DNA from: Acinetobacter corruptisaponis
GTDB taxonomy: Bacteria; Pseudomonadota; Gammaproteobacteria; Pseudomonadales; Moraxellaceae
Direction: 5' to 3'
DNA length: 64,000 bases
Assembly (NCBI RefSeq): GCF_030053775.1
Contig: NZ_CP125669.1
Coordinates: 2,351,962-2,415,961, forward strand
The notes under the pieces are model-generated. The model was not told the DNA's origin. It saw only the letters and a list, made by a program, of their open reading frames with translations, and did no database searches. Shown here piece after piece: positions 47,355-56,965 of the stretch. Made by a program: the position numbers and the translations under genes. Every line of letters begins with the position of its first letter. The stretch's first letter is position 1.

Positions 47355-48032
47355 TTAATTTTTTTTGGCTGTGGTCTCAATAAAGGACAGGAACACTGCA
47401 CAACAGGCCGCTAAAACATCCTCCAGCGGCTGCTTGAAACCCTCGGAAACCCAACGGATAATAATATGCGTGACATAGCCATTCAGCCCTGTTGCCATTA
47501 AAGACACTTCTTCGGCACTCTGTGGGGCATTGGGCATGGTGATCATCACGAAGCCCTGAATGATACGGTCGAACTGGGTCAGGGTTTCCTGAATGGTGGC
47601 CTGATTATGTAAATCCTGCACCAGCATGGCATCAATATAAATGATCCGTGCCATGCGTGGGTCATCCTTAATGGTGCTGAGTAGGGCGGACAATCCCGCC
47701 GTAACCATGTTCTTCGGTTCAGGCGCGGCCATGAGTACCGCCTGGGTCAGGCAGGTCTGCATTTTCTCAATCATTTTCAGGAAAACCGTCTGAAACAGTT
47801 CCTCACTTTTCTTAAATGATTCATAGAAGTACCGTTCAGTCAGCTTGGCTTCATTACAGACATCCTTGACTGTCACGGAGAAGAATCCCTGTGTGCCATA
47901 CATGGCAATGCCTGCCTCAATCAGTTTTTCGCGGCGTGCTTCCTTGCGCTCAGTTAGGGAGAGACCCTTGAACTGACGTTCTTTGCTATCAGCCGTGTTT
48001 TTCTTGCGTGTCGATCGATCTTGAGTTGCCAT
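47355..48032 (-). CDS. TetR-family transcriptional regulator
   Basis: A 225-residue regulator. A basic N-terminal extension (about 30 residues, KKNTADSKERQ) precedes the TetR helix-turn-helix at about 32-78 (TVKDVCNEAKLTERYFYESF). The remaining helices form the ligand domain. It is transcribed away from the SDR gene, across a spacer with inverted repeats, so it likely controls that gene and itself. The ligand is unknown. Confidence 0.88.
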   Translation of the reverse strand: MATQDRSTRKKNTADSKERQFKGLSLTERKEARREKLIEAGIAMYGTQGFFSVTVKDVCNEAKLTERYFYESFKKSEELFQTVFLKMIEKMQTCLTQAVLMAAPEPKNMVTAGLSALLSTIKDDPRMARIIYIDAMLVQDLHNQATIQETLTQFDRIIQGFVMITMPNAPQSAEEVSLMATGLNGYVTHIIIRWVSEGFKQPLEDVLAACCAVFLSFIETTAKKN

Positions 48033-48239
48033 TGAGAAAACCGTTCCCTAAAAAGTCTTTAAATCATGTAGATCATGGTTATTTGTATTTCAACAATGTT
48101 GTGCTGACCTAGCATAACCAAATTTTGAAAATCCACCTTGTCTCTTTTAACCATGTTCAGTCATAAAATGTAAATAGGCCTATTATGACATGTAAGGTGT
48201 TGGTTATTGCCATTTGTCTTAAAGGTCCATTGTACTATA

Positions 48240-48259
48240 TTGACAACCTGTATTGTCAA
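48240..48259. promoter_or_regulatory. Inverted-repeat operator candidate for the TetR regulator
   Basis: TTGACA-N8-TGTCAA forms a palindrome in the 316-base spacer between the divergent TetR and SDR genes. TTGACA could also act as a -35 element of the SDR promoter. A second inverted repeat, GTCATAA/TTATGAC, spans 48160-48189 around AATAGGCCTATT. Either may be the operator. Confidence 0.45.
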
Positions 48260-48348
48260 AATTATATTGGTTACAGCTTAAACTGCACATGACAACGCAT
48301 GATTGGGGCGAACTATGTGCATCTCATTCGCAATACAAAGGATAGGCA

Positions 48349-49176
48349 ATGAAAAACTTTAAAAATAAAGTCGCGGCGATCACAGGTGCAGGTTCTGGGA
48401 TTGGGCAGCAACTCGCAGTTTTATTGGCTAAACAGGGCTGCCATTTGTCATTGAGTGACATCAATGAAAAGGGACTGGCGCAAACTGTTGAGCTGGTAAA
48501 ACAGTATCCAGTGACTGTAACCACCAAGGTACTTGATGTTTCAAACCGTGATGCGGTGAAACAGTGGGCGCAGGAAACGGTACAGGATCATGGTTCAGTG
48601 AATATGATCTTCAACAACGCGGGTGTGGCTTTGGGCTCAACTGTGGAAGGTGCAAGCTATGAAGATCTAGAATGGATCGTAGGGATCAACTTCTGGGGCG
48701 TGGTTTACGGCACCAAGGAATTCCTGCCATTCATCAAGCAAACCAAAGATGGTCATATCATCAACATCTCCAGTATTTTTGGCCTCACCTCGCAGCCAAC
48801 ACAGTCAGCTTATAACGCAACCAAGTTCGCGGTACGTGGCTTTACTGAATCATTGCGTCAGGAACTTGATATTGAAAAGAGTGGTGTAAGCTCACTTTGC
48901 GTACACCCAGGTGGTATCCGCACCAATATCGCAAAAGCGGCGAAAATGAATGACAGCCTGAAGAGTCTGGGTATGGACCCGAACAAGTCCATCAAGCAGT
49001 TTGACAAGTTCCTGCGTACGCCACCAGAAGAGGCGGCCCGTCAAATTCTCAATGCGGTATTGAAAGACAAGCGCCGTCTGCTGATCGGTACAGATGCGCG
49101 TATTGTGGATTCTTTCCAGCGTTTATTCCCAACGGGTTATCAACGTATCGCAGCGATTGCGACGAAAATGATGTAA
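48349..49176 (+). CDS. Short-chain dehydrogenase/reductase (SDR)
   Basis: A 275-residue classical SDR. The cofactor motif TGAGSGIG is at 12-19, NNAG at 89-92, and the catalytic Ser141/142, Tyr155 and Lys159 (SAYNATKFA) are present. It has a C-terminal extension (LIGTDARIVDSFQRLFP) seen in SDRs acting on lipid or hydrophobic alcohols. The substrate is unknown. Divergent from the TetR gene and followed by a terminator. Confidence 0.9.
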   Translation: MKNFKNKVAAITGAGSGIGQQLAVLLAKQGCHLSLSDINEKGLAQTVELVKQYPVTVTTKVLDVSNRDAVKQWAQETVQDHGSVNMIFNNAGVALGSTVEGASYEDLEWIVGINFWGVVYGTKEFLPFIKQTKDGHIINISSIFGLTSQPTQSAYNATKFAVRGFTESLRQELDIEKSGVSSLCVHPGGIRTNIAKAAKMNDSLKSLGMDPNKSIKQFDKFLRTPPEEAARQILNAVLKDKRRLLIGTDARIVDSFQRLFPTGYQRIAAIATKMM

Positions 49177-49194
49177 GTCTTGGCATCATGATAG

Positions 49195-49225
49195 AAAAAG
49201 CCATTCTAAACAGAATGGCTTTTTT
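49195..49225. terminator. Bidirectional terminator
   Basis: AAAAAGCCATTCT and AGAATGGCTTTTT arms with a short loop, between the SDR gene (plus) and the convergent MATE gene (minus). Confidence 0.9.
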
Positions 49226-49248
49226 ACTTAATTTGAAAATGGGTGATG

Positions 49249-50616
49249 CTAAATCAGCACTTCAATCTTGGATTTCTTCCAGACAAACTGATAGTAACTC
49301 GCCTGAAAAATACACAGGCAGACGAAAGACAGTGCATAGGCAATCCAGATGCCTGACAGGCCCCAAAGTTTGCTGAATCCATACGCACACGGCACCTCAA
49401 TCAGGATGATGGTCAAAATATTGATCAGCATTGGGACATTCACCGTACCACTGGCCCGCATGATTGATGCAAAAATCGCGCTTGCCCCAAAGAATAAAAC
49501 AGCCCACAGCACAATAAACAGCAATTGCTGTCCAAGCTCAATCACGCTGTGATCAGTAATAAACAGTGCCATTAAATATTTTGAGAATAAATAGGCGAGT
49601 GCAATCAGGCTGCCTGTAAACAGGAAATTCATGCCTAAAGCGGTGCGGGTGACTTTTGCCAGTAAATCGGGCTTGCCAGCACCAATCGCCTGCGCGGCAA
49701 AAATGGAGGCCGCAATTGAAATTGACAGTGCTGGAAACTGGATATAGTTCAGCACCTGATTGACTGCTCCATAAGCCGCGGTGGCGTGTGCGCCGTAATG
49801 GTTGATCAGGCCAATAATCACCAAGCCTGCCAGAGAGGTGGTGACCATCTGGATACCCGTTGGAATTCCCAGTTTTAAGATCAGTTTGCTTAGTGTGGCA
49901 TCATGACGAATATGCTGTAAAAGTGGGCGATCAATCTTAAGCGGATGGTTTTTATAATTGAGATAAAACCCTAGAAAAACCAGTACGGCTGCATAGCCCA
50001 GAATGGTTGCGATGGCTGGTGCAATAATCCCGAGGGCGGGAAAGCCAAAATAGCCTTTCAGCAACACAGGCGTAACCGCCAGCCCAATCAGGCTAGTCAG
50101 GCTTAAAGCAATCAATGGTGTCACACTGTCACCGACACCGCGAAGAATTGAGGTGTAGATAATATAGACAAATAACAGCGGGCTACCTGCCAGCATCCAT
50201 TGCACATAGGGTAGTGACAGGTGCATGACCTTGGCATCTGTACCCAGCAATTTCAACATGGGTTCAGCCATCATCACGCCTAAAACCGCAATCACACTAC
50301 CGCCAATCAGGGTCATGAACAGGGTTGAACCAATCACACAGCGCACTTTCTCAAGATTCTGGGCACCCCAGGCCTGTCCCACCAACACGGTGGTTCCCGC
50401 CGAGATCCCAATTACAAAGGCAAGCAGAAAGAACAGGATTGGAAAGAACACTGAAACGGCGGCAATCGCATCCACGCCCATCATTTGTCCGACAAAGATG
50501 GTATTGATCGTACCCGACAGGTTTTGCAAAATATTGGTGGCAATCAAGGGAACCAGAAAGACAAAAAAGGTTTTCCAGAGGTTTGGCTGCATCACCAGAG
50601 GTTGGTGTGGTGTCAT
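49249..50616 (-). CDS. MATE-family efflux transporter
   Basis: A 455-residue membrane protein with about twelve hydrophobic helices in two similar halves. The N-terminal GQMMGVDAIAAVSVFFP and VLVGQAWGAQN segments, and the matching AIGAGKPDLL in the second half, are typical of MATE multidrug exporters driven by sodium or protons. Which MATE subfamily and which drugs cannot be read from the sequence. Confidence 0.9.
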   Translation of the reverse strand: MTPHQPLVMQPNLWKTFFVFLVPLIATNILQNLSGTINTIFVGQMMGVDAIAAVSVFFPILFFLLAFVIGISAGTTVLVGQAWGAQNLEKVRCVIGSTLFMTLIGGSVIAVLGVMMAEPMLKLLGTDAKVMHLSLPYVQWMLAGSPLLFVYIIYTSILRGVGDSVTPLIALSLTSLIGLAVTPVLLKGYFGFPALGIIAPAIATILGYAAVLVFLGFYLNYKNHPLKIDRPLLQHIRHDATLSKLILKLGIPTGIQMVTTSLAGLVIIGLINHYGAHATAAYGAVNQVLNYIQFPALSISIAASIFAAQAIGAGKPDLLAKVTRTALGMNFLFTGSLIALAYLFSKYLMALFITDHSVIELGQQLLFIVLWAVLFFGASAIFASIMRASGTVNVPMLINILTIILIEVPCAYGFSKLWGLSGIWIAYALSFVCLCIFQASYYQFVWKKSKIEVLI

Positions 50617-50714
50617 TCAGTTTCCTTCATGCTTCATCCTGAAACATCTATTTTTTTCACCATACCATCATCAGTCAGGTTGAAGTCATGATTGTTCAGT
50701 TTATTTTTTGTTGA

Positions 50715-51869
50715 TCAGCACTGCACCAGAATTTCGCCTGCACGTTGCAGCGTCTGGTCGGTTTTGGCAAAGCAGAAACGAATCAGGCGTAGATCATCGG
50801 GTGCATTTTTATAAAATACTGAGATCGGAATCGCGACGATTTTATGCTGTTCCGCTAAAAACTGGCACATTTCAATGTCATTCAGATCAGGACGGATTGC
50901 ACTGTAATCCAGACTTTGGAAATAAGTGCCTTGCGATGGAATAAACTTAAAACGTGAGTTTGCAATCTGGTCATTAAACAGGTCGCGTTTCGTCTGATAA
51001 AAGTCAGGAAGCTCCTGAATATGCTCAGGATGCTGTTGCATATAATCAGCGAGCGCAATCTGGCAAGGTGTGGTGCCGCAGAAGTTGGCAAACTGGTAAA
51101 TCTGACGGAACAGGCGCATCAGCTTGGGTGGGGCAACGCAATAGCCCGTTTTCCAGCCCGTCACATGATAGCTTTTACCAAAAGAACCAATTACATAACT
51201 ACGCTCACGCAGTTCTGGAAACTGTAGCGCGCTGTAGTGTTTCTGTCCATCAAACACCAGATGTTCATAGACTTCATCAGACAGCACCGCAATATTTTTA
51301 TCCTGAATGAGTTCAATCAGTTGTCGCCAGTCCTGTTCCGACCAGATGGCACCCGTTGGGTTATGCGGCGTATTGACAATGATCATGCGGGTTTTGGCAT
51401 TGATGCGGTCTTTAACCTGTTGCCAGTCCACCTGAAAGGTCGGTGCCTCAAGATTGATATGAATAGATGTTCCACCTGCAAGCTGTACGGCGGGAGCATA
51501 ACTGTCATAGCTTGGGTCGAAAATAATCACTTCATCACCTGCATGAATACAGGCCTGAATGGCACAGAAAATTGCGATGGTTGCGCCTGGGGTAATGGTG
51601 ATCTCAGTGACGGGATCAAGCTGTAGCTGGTCACGTTGTAGAAATTGCTGCGCCAGTTGCTCACGTAATGCCAGTACACCATTACCCGAAGGGTATTGAT
51701 TGTATCCCGACTGGGTGGCCTGACAGAGGGCTTCAATCAGGGCAGGCGGTGCTGGGAAATCGGGAAAGCCCTGTGACAGGTTCAGGGCATTGAGTCGTTG
51801 TGCAAGTTCAGTCATCACGCTAAAAATGGTCACACCTTGGCTTGGGAGTTTTGACTGAAGCTGCAACAT
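50715..51869 (-). CDS. Methionine-type aminotransferase (YbdL-like)
   Basis: A 384-residue fold-type I aminotransferase. The PLP Lys is K232 (GSFGKSYHVTGWK), with D198 and Y201 (SDEVYEH) and the NTPHNPTG motif near 166-173. It matches E. coli YbdL, which prefers methionine, in LSQGFPDF, FDPSYDSYAPA and IRFCFAK. Likely substrates are methionine, phenylalanine or histidine with a keto acid. Confidence 0.9.
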   Translation of the reverse strand: MLQLQSKLPSQGVTIFSVMTELAQRLNALNLSQGFPDFPAPPALIEALCQATQSGYNQYPSGNGVLALREQLAQQFLQRDQLQLDPVTEITITPGATIAIFCAIQACIHAGDEVIIFDPSYDSYAPAVQLAGGTSIHINLEAPTFQVDWQQVKDRINAKTRMIIVNTPHNPTGAIWSEQDWRQLIELIQDKNIAVLSDEVYEHLVFDGQKHYSALQFPELRERSYVIGSFGKSYHVTGWKTGYCVAPPKLMRLFRQIYQFANFCGTTPCQIALADYMQQHPEHIQELPDFYQTKRDLFNDQIANSRFKFIPSQGTYFQSLDYSAIRPDLNDIEMCQFLAEQHKIVAIPISVFYKNAPDDLRLIRFCFAKTDQTLQRAGEILVQC

Positions 51870-52128
51870 TGTTTTTAACCTGATTGACGTTTTGTTTTGC
51901 CGTGATTGTATAGTGAAAAGTGATGCCTGACCAAGTTATTGTGATTAAGTTAAATGTTGAATTTTGCCGTTAATCGACTGAAAAATGTGTCTTATGTCAG
52001 GAAAAACAGGGTAATTGTGTCTGAATAAAAACAATAGTGACGGAATTGGTCATTTTTTATTGAAAATTGTCTAAAAAATTTGTTGTTTTTCATGATGATA
52101 CGCTATTTTAGTTGCTGCTGTAAAGCGC

Positions 52129-52134
52129 TATAAT
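52129..52134 (+). promoter_or_regulatory. Candidate -10 box (TATAAT)
   Basis: A perfect TATAAT lies about 45-60 bases before the next gene. No good -35 is at the right distance (TTTTAG is weak). The rest of the 318-base spacer 51870-52188 is AT-rich and shows nothing else. Confidence 0.4.
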
Positions 52135-52188
52135 TTCTATCGAGGGGTTCAATTAAATACCAATTATAGTGAAATGGGACATCAGGCA

Positions 52189-52638
52189 ATGGACAGTTTC
52201 GATTTAAAAATACGCTATCCGCATCATATTGATCTCAATGATGTGGAGCAGTTCGGGACTTTGAATACCATTGGGATATTGACCAGATTTGACAGAATGG
52301 GCTGGAAACAGCAGTTAAGCCGCTGGTTGCAACTGGATGGTGCAAGTCCAACGTTTACCATTACCGATGAAAAAACAGAGCAGACCATAGAAATCGTATT
52401 GAATACCTACGGGTCATCTCAGGAACTTAACTTTATCGTCAAGACAGACATTCCAGTGGTTGTTCCTAAAAAACAAATATTTGGATTAATTACGCTTCAG
52501 GCGAAAGAGACGGTTCAGTTTAAGCAGCTTTCACTGGTACAGGTTAAAGCCTACCTCACTGCGTTTTTAAAGCAGGACACCGACGCCTTGGTTCGATATT
52601 ACCAGCAAAGCAAGCAACAACTGGCGCAATCTGCATAA
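52189..52638 (+). CDS. Hypothetical protein
   Basis: A 149-residue soluble protein without signal peptide or membrane segments, predicted mixed alpha/beta, with a C-terminal helical, Gln-rich part (YYQQSKQQLAQSA). No family recognised. The start is uncertain: ATG at 52174 (five residues longer) or 52189. Its stop codon lies within the stem of the following hairpin. Confidence 0.65.
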   Translation: MDSFDLKIRYPHHIDLNDVEQFGTLNTIGILTRFDRMGWKQQLSRWLQLDGASPTFTITDEKTEQTIEIVLNTYGSSQELNFIVKTDIPVVVPKKQIFGLITLQAKETVQFKQLSLVQVKAYLTAFLKQDTDALVRYYQQSKQQLAQSA

Positions 52639-52669
52639 CGATGAGGAGTAAATTCTCCCCATCGTTATG
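52634..52669. terminator. Long hairpin between convergent genes
   Basis: CATAACGATG and CATCGTTATG arms extended by GGAG/CTCC around an AT-rich loop. It has no long T run, but its position between the stop codons of two convergent genes suggests a terminator or mRNA-end structure. Confidence 0.6.
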
Positions 52670-52676
52670 TTGCTAT

Positions 52677-53984
52677 TTATAAAACATTCTCAACAATGGC
52701 ACGAATCACACCCAGCGCCAAGCCAATAAACGCCCCGACAATCACACCATTGACGCGGATCATGTGTAAGTCACCACCCACCTCACTTTCGATTTTGGCA
52801 ATCATTTCCCGTGAATCCCACTCGTGGATACGTTCGCTGATATAACGGATGATCTTGTCACTATACTGCTCACTGAAGTTGGTTGCCAAACCGACCATTT
52901 TTTCATTCAGAACCTGACGTACTTTTTCATTCTGAATCAGGCTTTCGCCCAACTGTTGTAATGCCGCCTGTAAATTGCTGGCAATGCCTGAATCTGCCTG
53001 CATTAAATCGGTTTTGATCGCATCACAGAGAATGGCTATTGCACCACTGATAAAATTCAGCACCTGTGGGCTATCCAGTACATCATCCTTGCCCTGATTT
53101 AAGCGTTTGCTGGCTTCACTGTTGCTATCAGCAAGCTGCAACATCAGGTTATGCGTGGTGGTTTCAATGTCCTGCCGCCACGGATGTTCAGGGTTGGCCA
53201 GCATGGACTCAACCTTTTCAATCAGTGAGTCAATGGTGCGTTGCTGTACATCAATGCCGATCCAGCTTGCACCTTTGGCAAGTTTCCAGACACCCAGTTC
53301 CTGAAACAGTTTGCGTGACAGGTCGCGTGCCTCTTCAGGATGCGACACAATCCATTCATGGGCCAGATCAAGGCCACGCTGTAGCACATCCTGATGGAAG
53401 TCATTTTCCAGAACGGCACGTAACATTTCGCTGGCAAGCTTGTTGATCTTGGTGCTGCGTACCCATTGCACACTGTTGTTCTGGACAAAGTAGGCAATCT
53501 GGTCCTGACTCACAAACTCAAAGATCTTAGGTACAGTATGCTGGATCATCTGCACCACTTGCCTGTTGTTGTGCGGATTGGCCAGCCATTGACCCACCGC
53601 CAGACTCATATCGGCATTTTTTAGGCTGCGCTCAACAATCTGTGGCGATAAAAAGTTTTCCTGTACAAAGCGGCCCATAGACTCGGCGATACGTGCCTTG
53701 TTTCTCGGAATGATTTCAGTATGGTCACGCAACAGTTTCGGTAACGGCATTTTCCCAAAAGGATTGCGGAACAACACCGTGACCGCATACCAGTCTGCCA
53801 GTCCACCGACCACACCCGCCTCTGCGCCAAGCATGAAAATATGGATGAGCCATTTATATTCAGGGAGGAAATGTGCCGCAACCATAAAGCCAATCCACGA
53901 CATCACGGCGATAATCAGGGCCATGGTGGCGAAGTATTTGCTTCTTTGCAGGCTTGGAACATGGATTTCTTCGGCTGAATTCAT
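52677..53984 (-). CDS. DUF445 membrane protein (YjiN-like)
   Basis: A 435-residue protein of the DUF445 family. Two N-terminal hydrophobic segments (about 17-38 and 46-66) include the family GGLADWYAVTVLFRNPFG motif. A long amphipathic helical region follows, and a final hydrophobic segment (GVIVGAFIGLALGVIRAIV) lies at the C-terminus. Function unknown; probably an inner-membrane scaffold. Confidence 0.88.
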   Translation of the reverse strand: MNSAEEIHVPSLQRSKYFATMALIIAVMSWIGFMVAAHFLPEYKWLIHIFMLGAEAGVVGGLADWYAVTVLFRNPFGKMPLPKLLRDHTEIIPRNKARIAESMGRFVQENFLSPQIVERSLKNADMSLAVGQWLANPHNNRQVVQMIQHTVPKIFEFVSQDQIAYFVQNNSVQWVRSTKINKLASEMLRAVLENDFHQDVLQRGLDLAHEWIVSHPEEARDLSRKLFQELGVWKLAKGASWIGIDVQQRTIDSLIEKVESMLANPEHPWRQDIETTTHNLMLQLADSNSEASKRLNQGKDDVLDSPQVLNFISGAIAILCDAIKTDLMQADSGIASNLQAALQQLGESLIQNEKVRQVLNEKMVGLATNFSEQYSDKIIRYISERIHEWDSREMIAKIESEVGGDLHMIRVNGVIVGAFIGLALGVIRAIVENVL

Positions 53985-54000
53985 TTAGTCATCCTTTAGT

Positions 54001-54558
54001 TTACTGTTTGCCTTGTGGTGGCGCAGGCGGCTGCAACACATCTCCCGCTGGACTCAGTCCATATTTTGGCCCAAGGGACTGCAAAATGAGCTGAGCATCA
54101 AATGCGTCGGGCGATTGCTGCTGTGTCTTAAAACACTCAATAGTATACGACACTTGAACTGGATCAATATTGACCACTTGAGGCATATCGTAGAATGGAT
54201 CGGGCCAAAAGGCTGGGTAACGACGATAGTAGCCATAAGGGTAATAGGACGGTGCTGGATAAATTACCGCCTGACGCTGGGCCTTGTGGCGGGCGTTGCT
54301 TGGATCATCCACAACGCTGAAATATCGGAAACCATTCCTGACCGTGGTTTGTGCCGCCTTTAACAAAGTGATCTCCTCGGCTGTACCATAACTCAAATTA
54401 CGATCGGCCTGGAAACCCACACGGTAAGTTTTGTCATTTAATGGATAAGCGGTGAACTGTCCGAGCTGGTCAAATGTTCTGGGTTGCGATGGGACGGTGG
54501 CACAGCCTGTAAATGTCAGTGCGACAAGGAGCGGTGTGCACATCAATAAGGTTTTCAT
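54001..54558 (-). CDS. CC0125/CC1285-like lipoprotein
   Basis: A 185-residue lipoprotein with lipobox TGCAT after a short signal peptide. The pattern of YRVGFQADRNLSYGTAEE, then a helix ending in GFRYFSVVDD, resembles the CC0125/CC1285 lipoprotein family of unknown function. A Tyr/Pro-rich stretch (PSYYPYGYYRRYPAFWPDP) lies in the middle. The ATG at 54558 has AGGA seven bases before it. It lies between DUF445 and DUF924 genes on the same strand. Confidence 0.72.
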   Translation of the reverse strand: MKTLLMCTPLLVALTFTGCATVPSQPRTFDQLGQFTAYPLNDKTYRVGFQADRNLSYGTAEEITLLKAAQTTVRNGFRYFSVVDDPSNARHKAQRQAVIYPAPSYYPYGYYRRYPAFWPDPFYDMPQVVNIDPVQVSYTIECFKTQQQSPDAFDAQLILQSLGPKYGLSPAGDVLQPPAPPQGKQ

Positions 54559-54595
54559 ATGCAATTCCTGTTTTTCAGGGTTTGGGAAGATGGCC

Positions 54596-55135
54596 CTAAA
54601 AGCTACTGTTCGGTTGGGTTAAAAATTCAAGTTCCTCTGCGGTTGAGCTTCGCCCTAAAATCGCATTGCGATGTGGATAGCGCCCAAAACGGTCAATAAT
54701 CAGCTTATGCTTTTTCTCAAAGCTGAGATTGATTTCATTGCCCAGTCGTTGAAACAGCTTGAGTGCAAACTCATGTATGAGCTTTGATTCACTGTGCATA
54801 AACGGCATATACAGGAACGAACGCTGTTCAGGACTGAGCTGGGCATCCAGTTGCAGGCTGATTGCTTCCTGTGCCAGCATCAGTGCCATGCTGTCCTGGG
54901 CAAAGGCCTGAGCCTGGTCGCGATACAGGTTTCGGGAGAATTGATCCAGTACAATAATTTCTGCCAAGCGTCCCTCGGCAGTCTTGCGCCATGACCACAG
55001 TTCGGCTTGGGTAGCCTGATGATGAATTGCTTGAAAACGCTCACGAATTTTTGCATCAAATTCATCACTTTTTGCGAACCAGAGTGAACGGTGGTCAGGA
55101 TCAAACCAGAAATCAAGAATGTCTTGCGCTTGCAT
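54596..55135 (-). CDS. DUF924 family protein
   Basis: A 179-residue cytosolic helical protein. The segments ILDFWF at the N-terminus, IIVLDQFSRNLYRD and FLYMPFMHSE in the middle, and FGRYPHRNAILGR near the C-terminus are the hallmarks of DUF924, a TPR-like fold of unknown function. Confidence 0.93.
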   Translation of the reverse strand: MQAQDILDFWFDPDHRSLWFAKSDEFDAKIRERFQAIHHQATQAELWSWRKTAEGRLAEIIVLDQFSRNLYRDQAQAFAQDSMALMLAQEAISLQLDAQLSPEQRSFLYMPFMHSESKLIHEFALKLFQRLGNEINLSFEKKHKLIIDRFGRYPHRNAILGRSSTAEELEFLTQPNSSF

Positions 55136-55369
55136 GGGTGGATATCCATCGGAAGATTTATTTTTAATAAAATCACAATTTCAGCGTGTTTTATATAATC
55201 GGATTGTGTTAAAAATTGCCAGGCTAAACCAATACAATCAGGTGACTAGGCCATAATTGTCGTTATAATTGGCTGAGTCGAAAGGATAGGTATTATTCAA
55301 ATCCCAATCCACTCGACAAAGTCGTTGCCATTACGTTGGTCGGCTGATCTTGAACAAGCGAGCATATAT

Positions 55370-56947
55370 ATGAATCAACCCAGCACACTTTCCTCCTCTG
55401 TGATACCAACGTGGATAGATGCCTCGCTATTCAAGGGGATGCTGCGTGGTATAGAGCGTGAAAGTTTGCGTATGCAAAGCAATGGATTTTTATCACAAAA
55501 AAACCATCCAAAAGCTTTGGGCTCGGCACTGACCCATCCACATATCACCACAGATTACTCCGAAGCGTTGATGGAGTTCATCACCACACCGCAAACCACC
55601 ATTGCCGCCGCGTTAAATGAACTCAGGGATATTCACAGTGTTGTGCATCAGCAGCTGGAAGATGGTGAACGCTTATGGCCACTGTCAATGCCATGTATGC
55701 TGGATGACAACGAGGAAAATATTAAGCTGGCGCAGTATGGCACATCGAATATTGGTCGTTTTAAAACGCTGTACCGCCGTGGTTTGGGTGTGCGCTATGG
55801 TCGCCGTATGCAGACCATTTCAGGGGTGCACTACAACCTGTCTTTTCCAGACCAGCTATTTGCCAGCTTGCAGCAACATGAAAGCAATCCAGAATTAAAA
55901 CAACTCAGTCCACAAGATTACCGTAGCCACCGCTATTTTGGCCTGATTCGGAACTTTATTCGACTTACCCCATTGGTTATGTATCTGTTGGGGGCAAGCC
56001 CATCGGTATGCCGCTGTTTCCTGACAGGCCGTGAGCATCATCTACAACCGCTGGTCAAGGGCACCTTATATTTACCTGAGGCAACCGCATTACGCATGGG
56101 GCGTTTGGGATACCAAAATTCAGCACAAAAAGAATTGGGCATTCATTATAACGATCTACACGATTATCTTGATGGATTACAAAAAGCGGTGCATACCCCT
56201 TATCCTGAATTTACCAATTTAGGTTTAAATGATGAACAGGGCGAACCTATTCAAATCAATGACCATGTGCTACAAATTGAAAATGAATACTACAGTCTGG
56301 TTCGTCCAAAACAGGTGCCTCAGGCGGGTGAAACCCCATCACAGGCATTAAAAGACCGTGGTGTGGGCTATGTTGAACTTCGTGCCGTTGATGTCAATCC
56401 CTATAGTCCAATTGGTATTGATGAAACCACGGCAGGCTTTCTGGAAAGTCTGGCACTCTACTGCTTATTGAATGAAAGCCCTGACCTATTTGCCGATGAA
56501 CAGGAACAGATTGACCAAAACCAAACCGAAGTGGTCAATCGTGGACGTGCAGCCGATGCCAGAATTGTAGTGGGACAGACCACAGTACCATTTCAGGATT
56601 GGGCACAGCGTCATTTAAATGCGATTCAGGCCTGTGCGGTCATGCTGGATCAGGTGGATGGCACACCACTGTATCAGGATGCCGTTCAAGTCATGCAGCA
56701 ACGTTTAAACCATGTTGAAGATACACTGTCGGCACATGTGATTACGGATACCTTGCAACATGGCGGGACGTGGAGCTTTGGTAGTGTTATGGCGCAGCAG
56801 CATGTGGGCAGTTATGATCAGCACCGCTTAAGTACTGAAAGAAAAAAGTATTTTGAACAGTTGGCACAAACTTCATTGCAAAAACAGGCGCAACTTGAAC
56901 AAGATCACCACATGAGTTTTGAACAATATCTTGCACAATACCGTTAA
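55370..56947 (+). CDS. gshA: Glutamate--cysteine ligase
   Basis: A 525-residue enzyme of the gammaproteobacterial GshA type, the first step of glutathione synthesis. It has GIERESLRM at the N-terminus (ATP-binding Glu), the HPHITTDYSEALMEFIT segment, GVHYNLSFP, and the RGVGYVELRAVDVNPYSPIGI stretch, split here at GVGYVELRAVDVNP. The start is the ATG at 55370. dsbB follows 18 bases later, so two thiol-redox genes may share a transcript. Confidence 0.95.
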   Translation: MNQPSTLSSSVIPTWIDASLFKGMLRGIERESLRMQSNGFLSQKNHPKALGSALTHPHITTDYSEALMEFITTPQTTIAAALNELRDIHSVVHQQLEDGERLWPLSMPCMLDDNEENIKLAQYGTSNIGRFKTLYRRGLGVRYGRRMQTISGVHYNLSFPDQLFASLQQHESNPELKQLSPQDYRSHRYFGLIRNFIRLTPLVMYLLGASPSVCRCFLTGREHHLQPLVKGTLYLPEATALRMGRLGYQNSAQKELGIHYNDLHDYLDGLQKAVHTPYPEFTNLGLNDEQGEPIQINDHVLQIENEYYSLVRPKQVPQAGETPSQALKDRGVGYVELRAVDVNPYSPIGIDETTAGFLESLALYCLLNESPDLFADEQEQIDQNQTEVVNRGRAADARIVVGQTTVPFQDWAQRHLNAIQACAVMLDQVDGTPLYQDAVQVMQQRLNHVEDTLSAHVITDTLQHGGTWSFGSVMAQQHVGSYDQHRLSTERKKYFEQLAQTSLQKQAQLEQDHHMSFEQYLAQYR

Positions 56948-56965
56948 TATTTTAGAGGATTTCCC

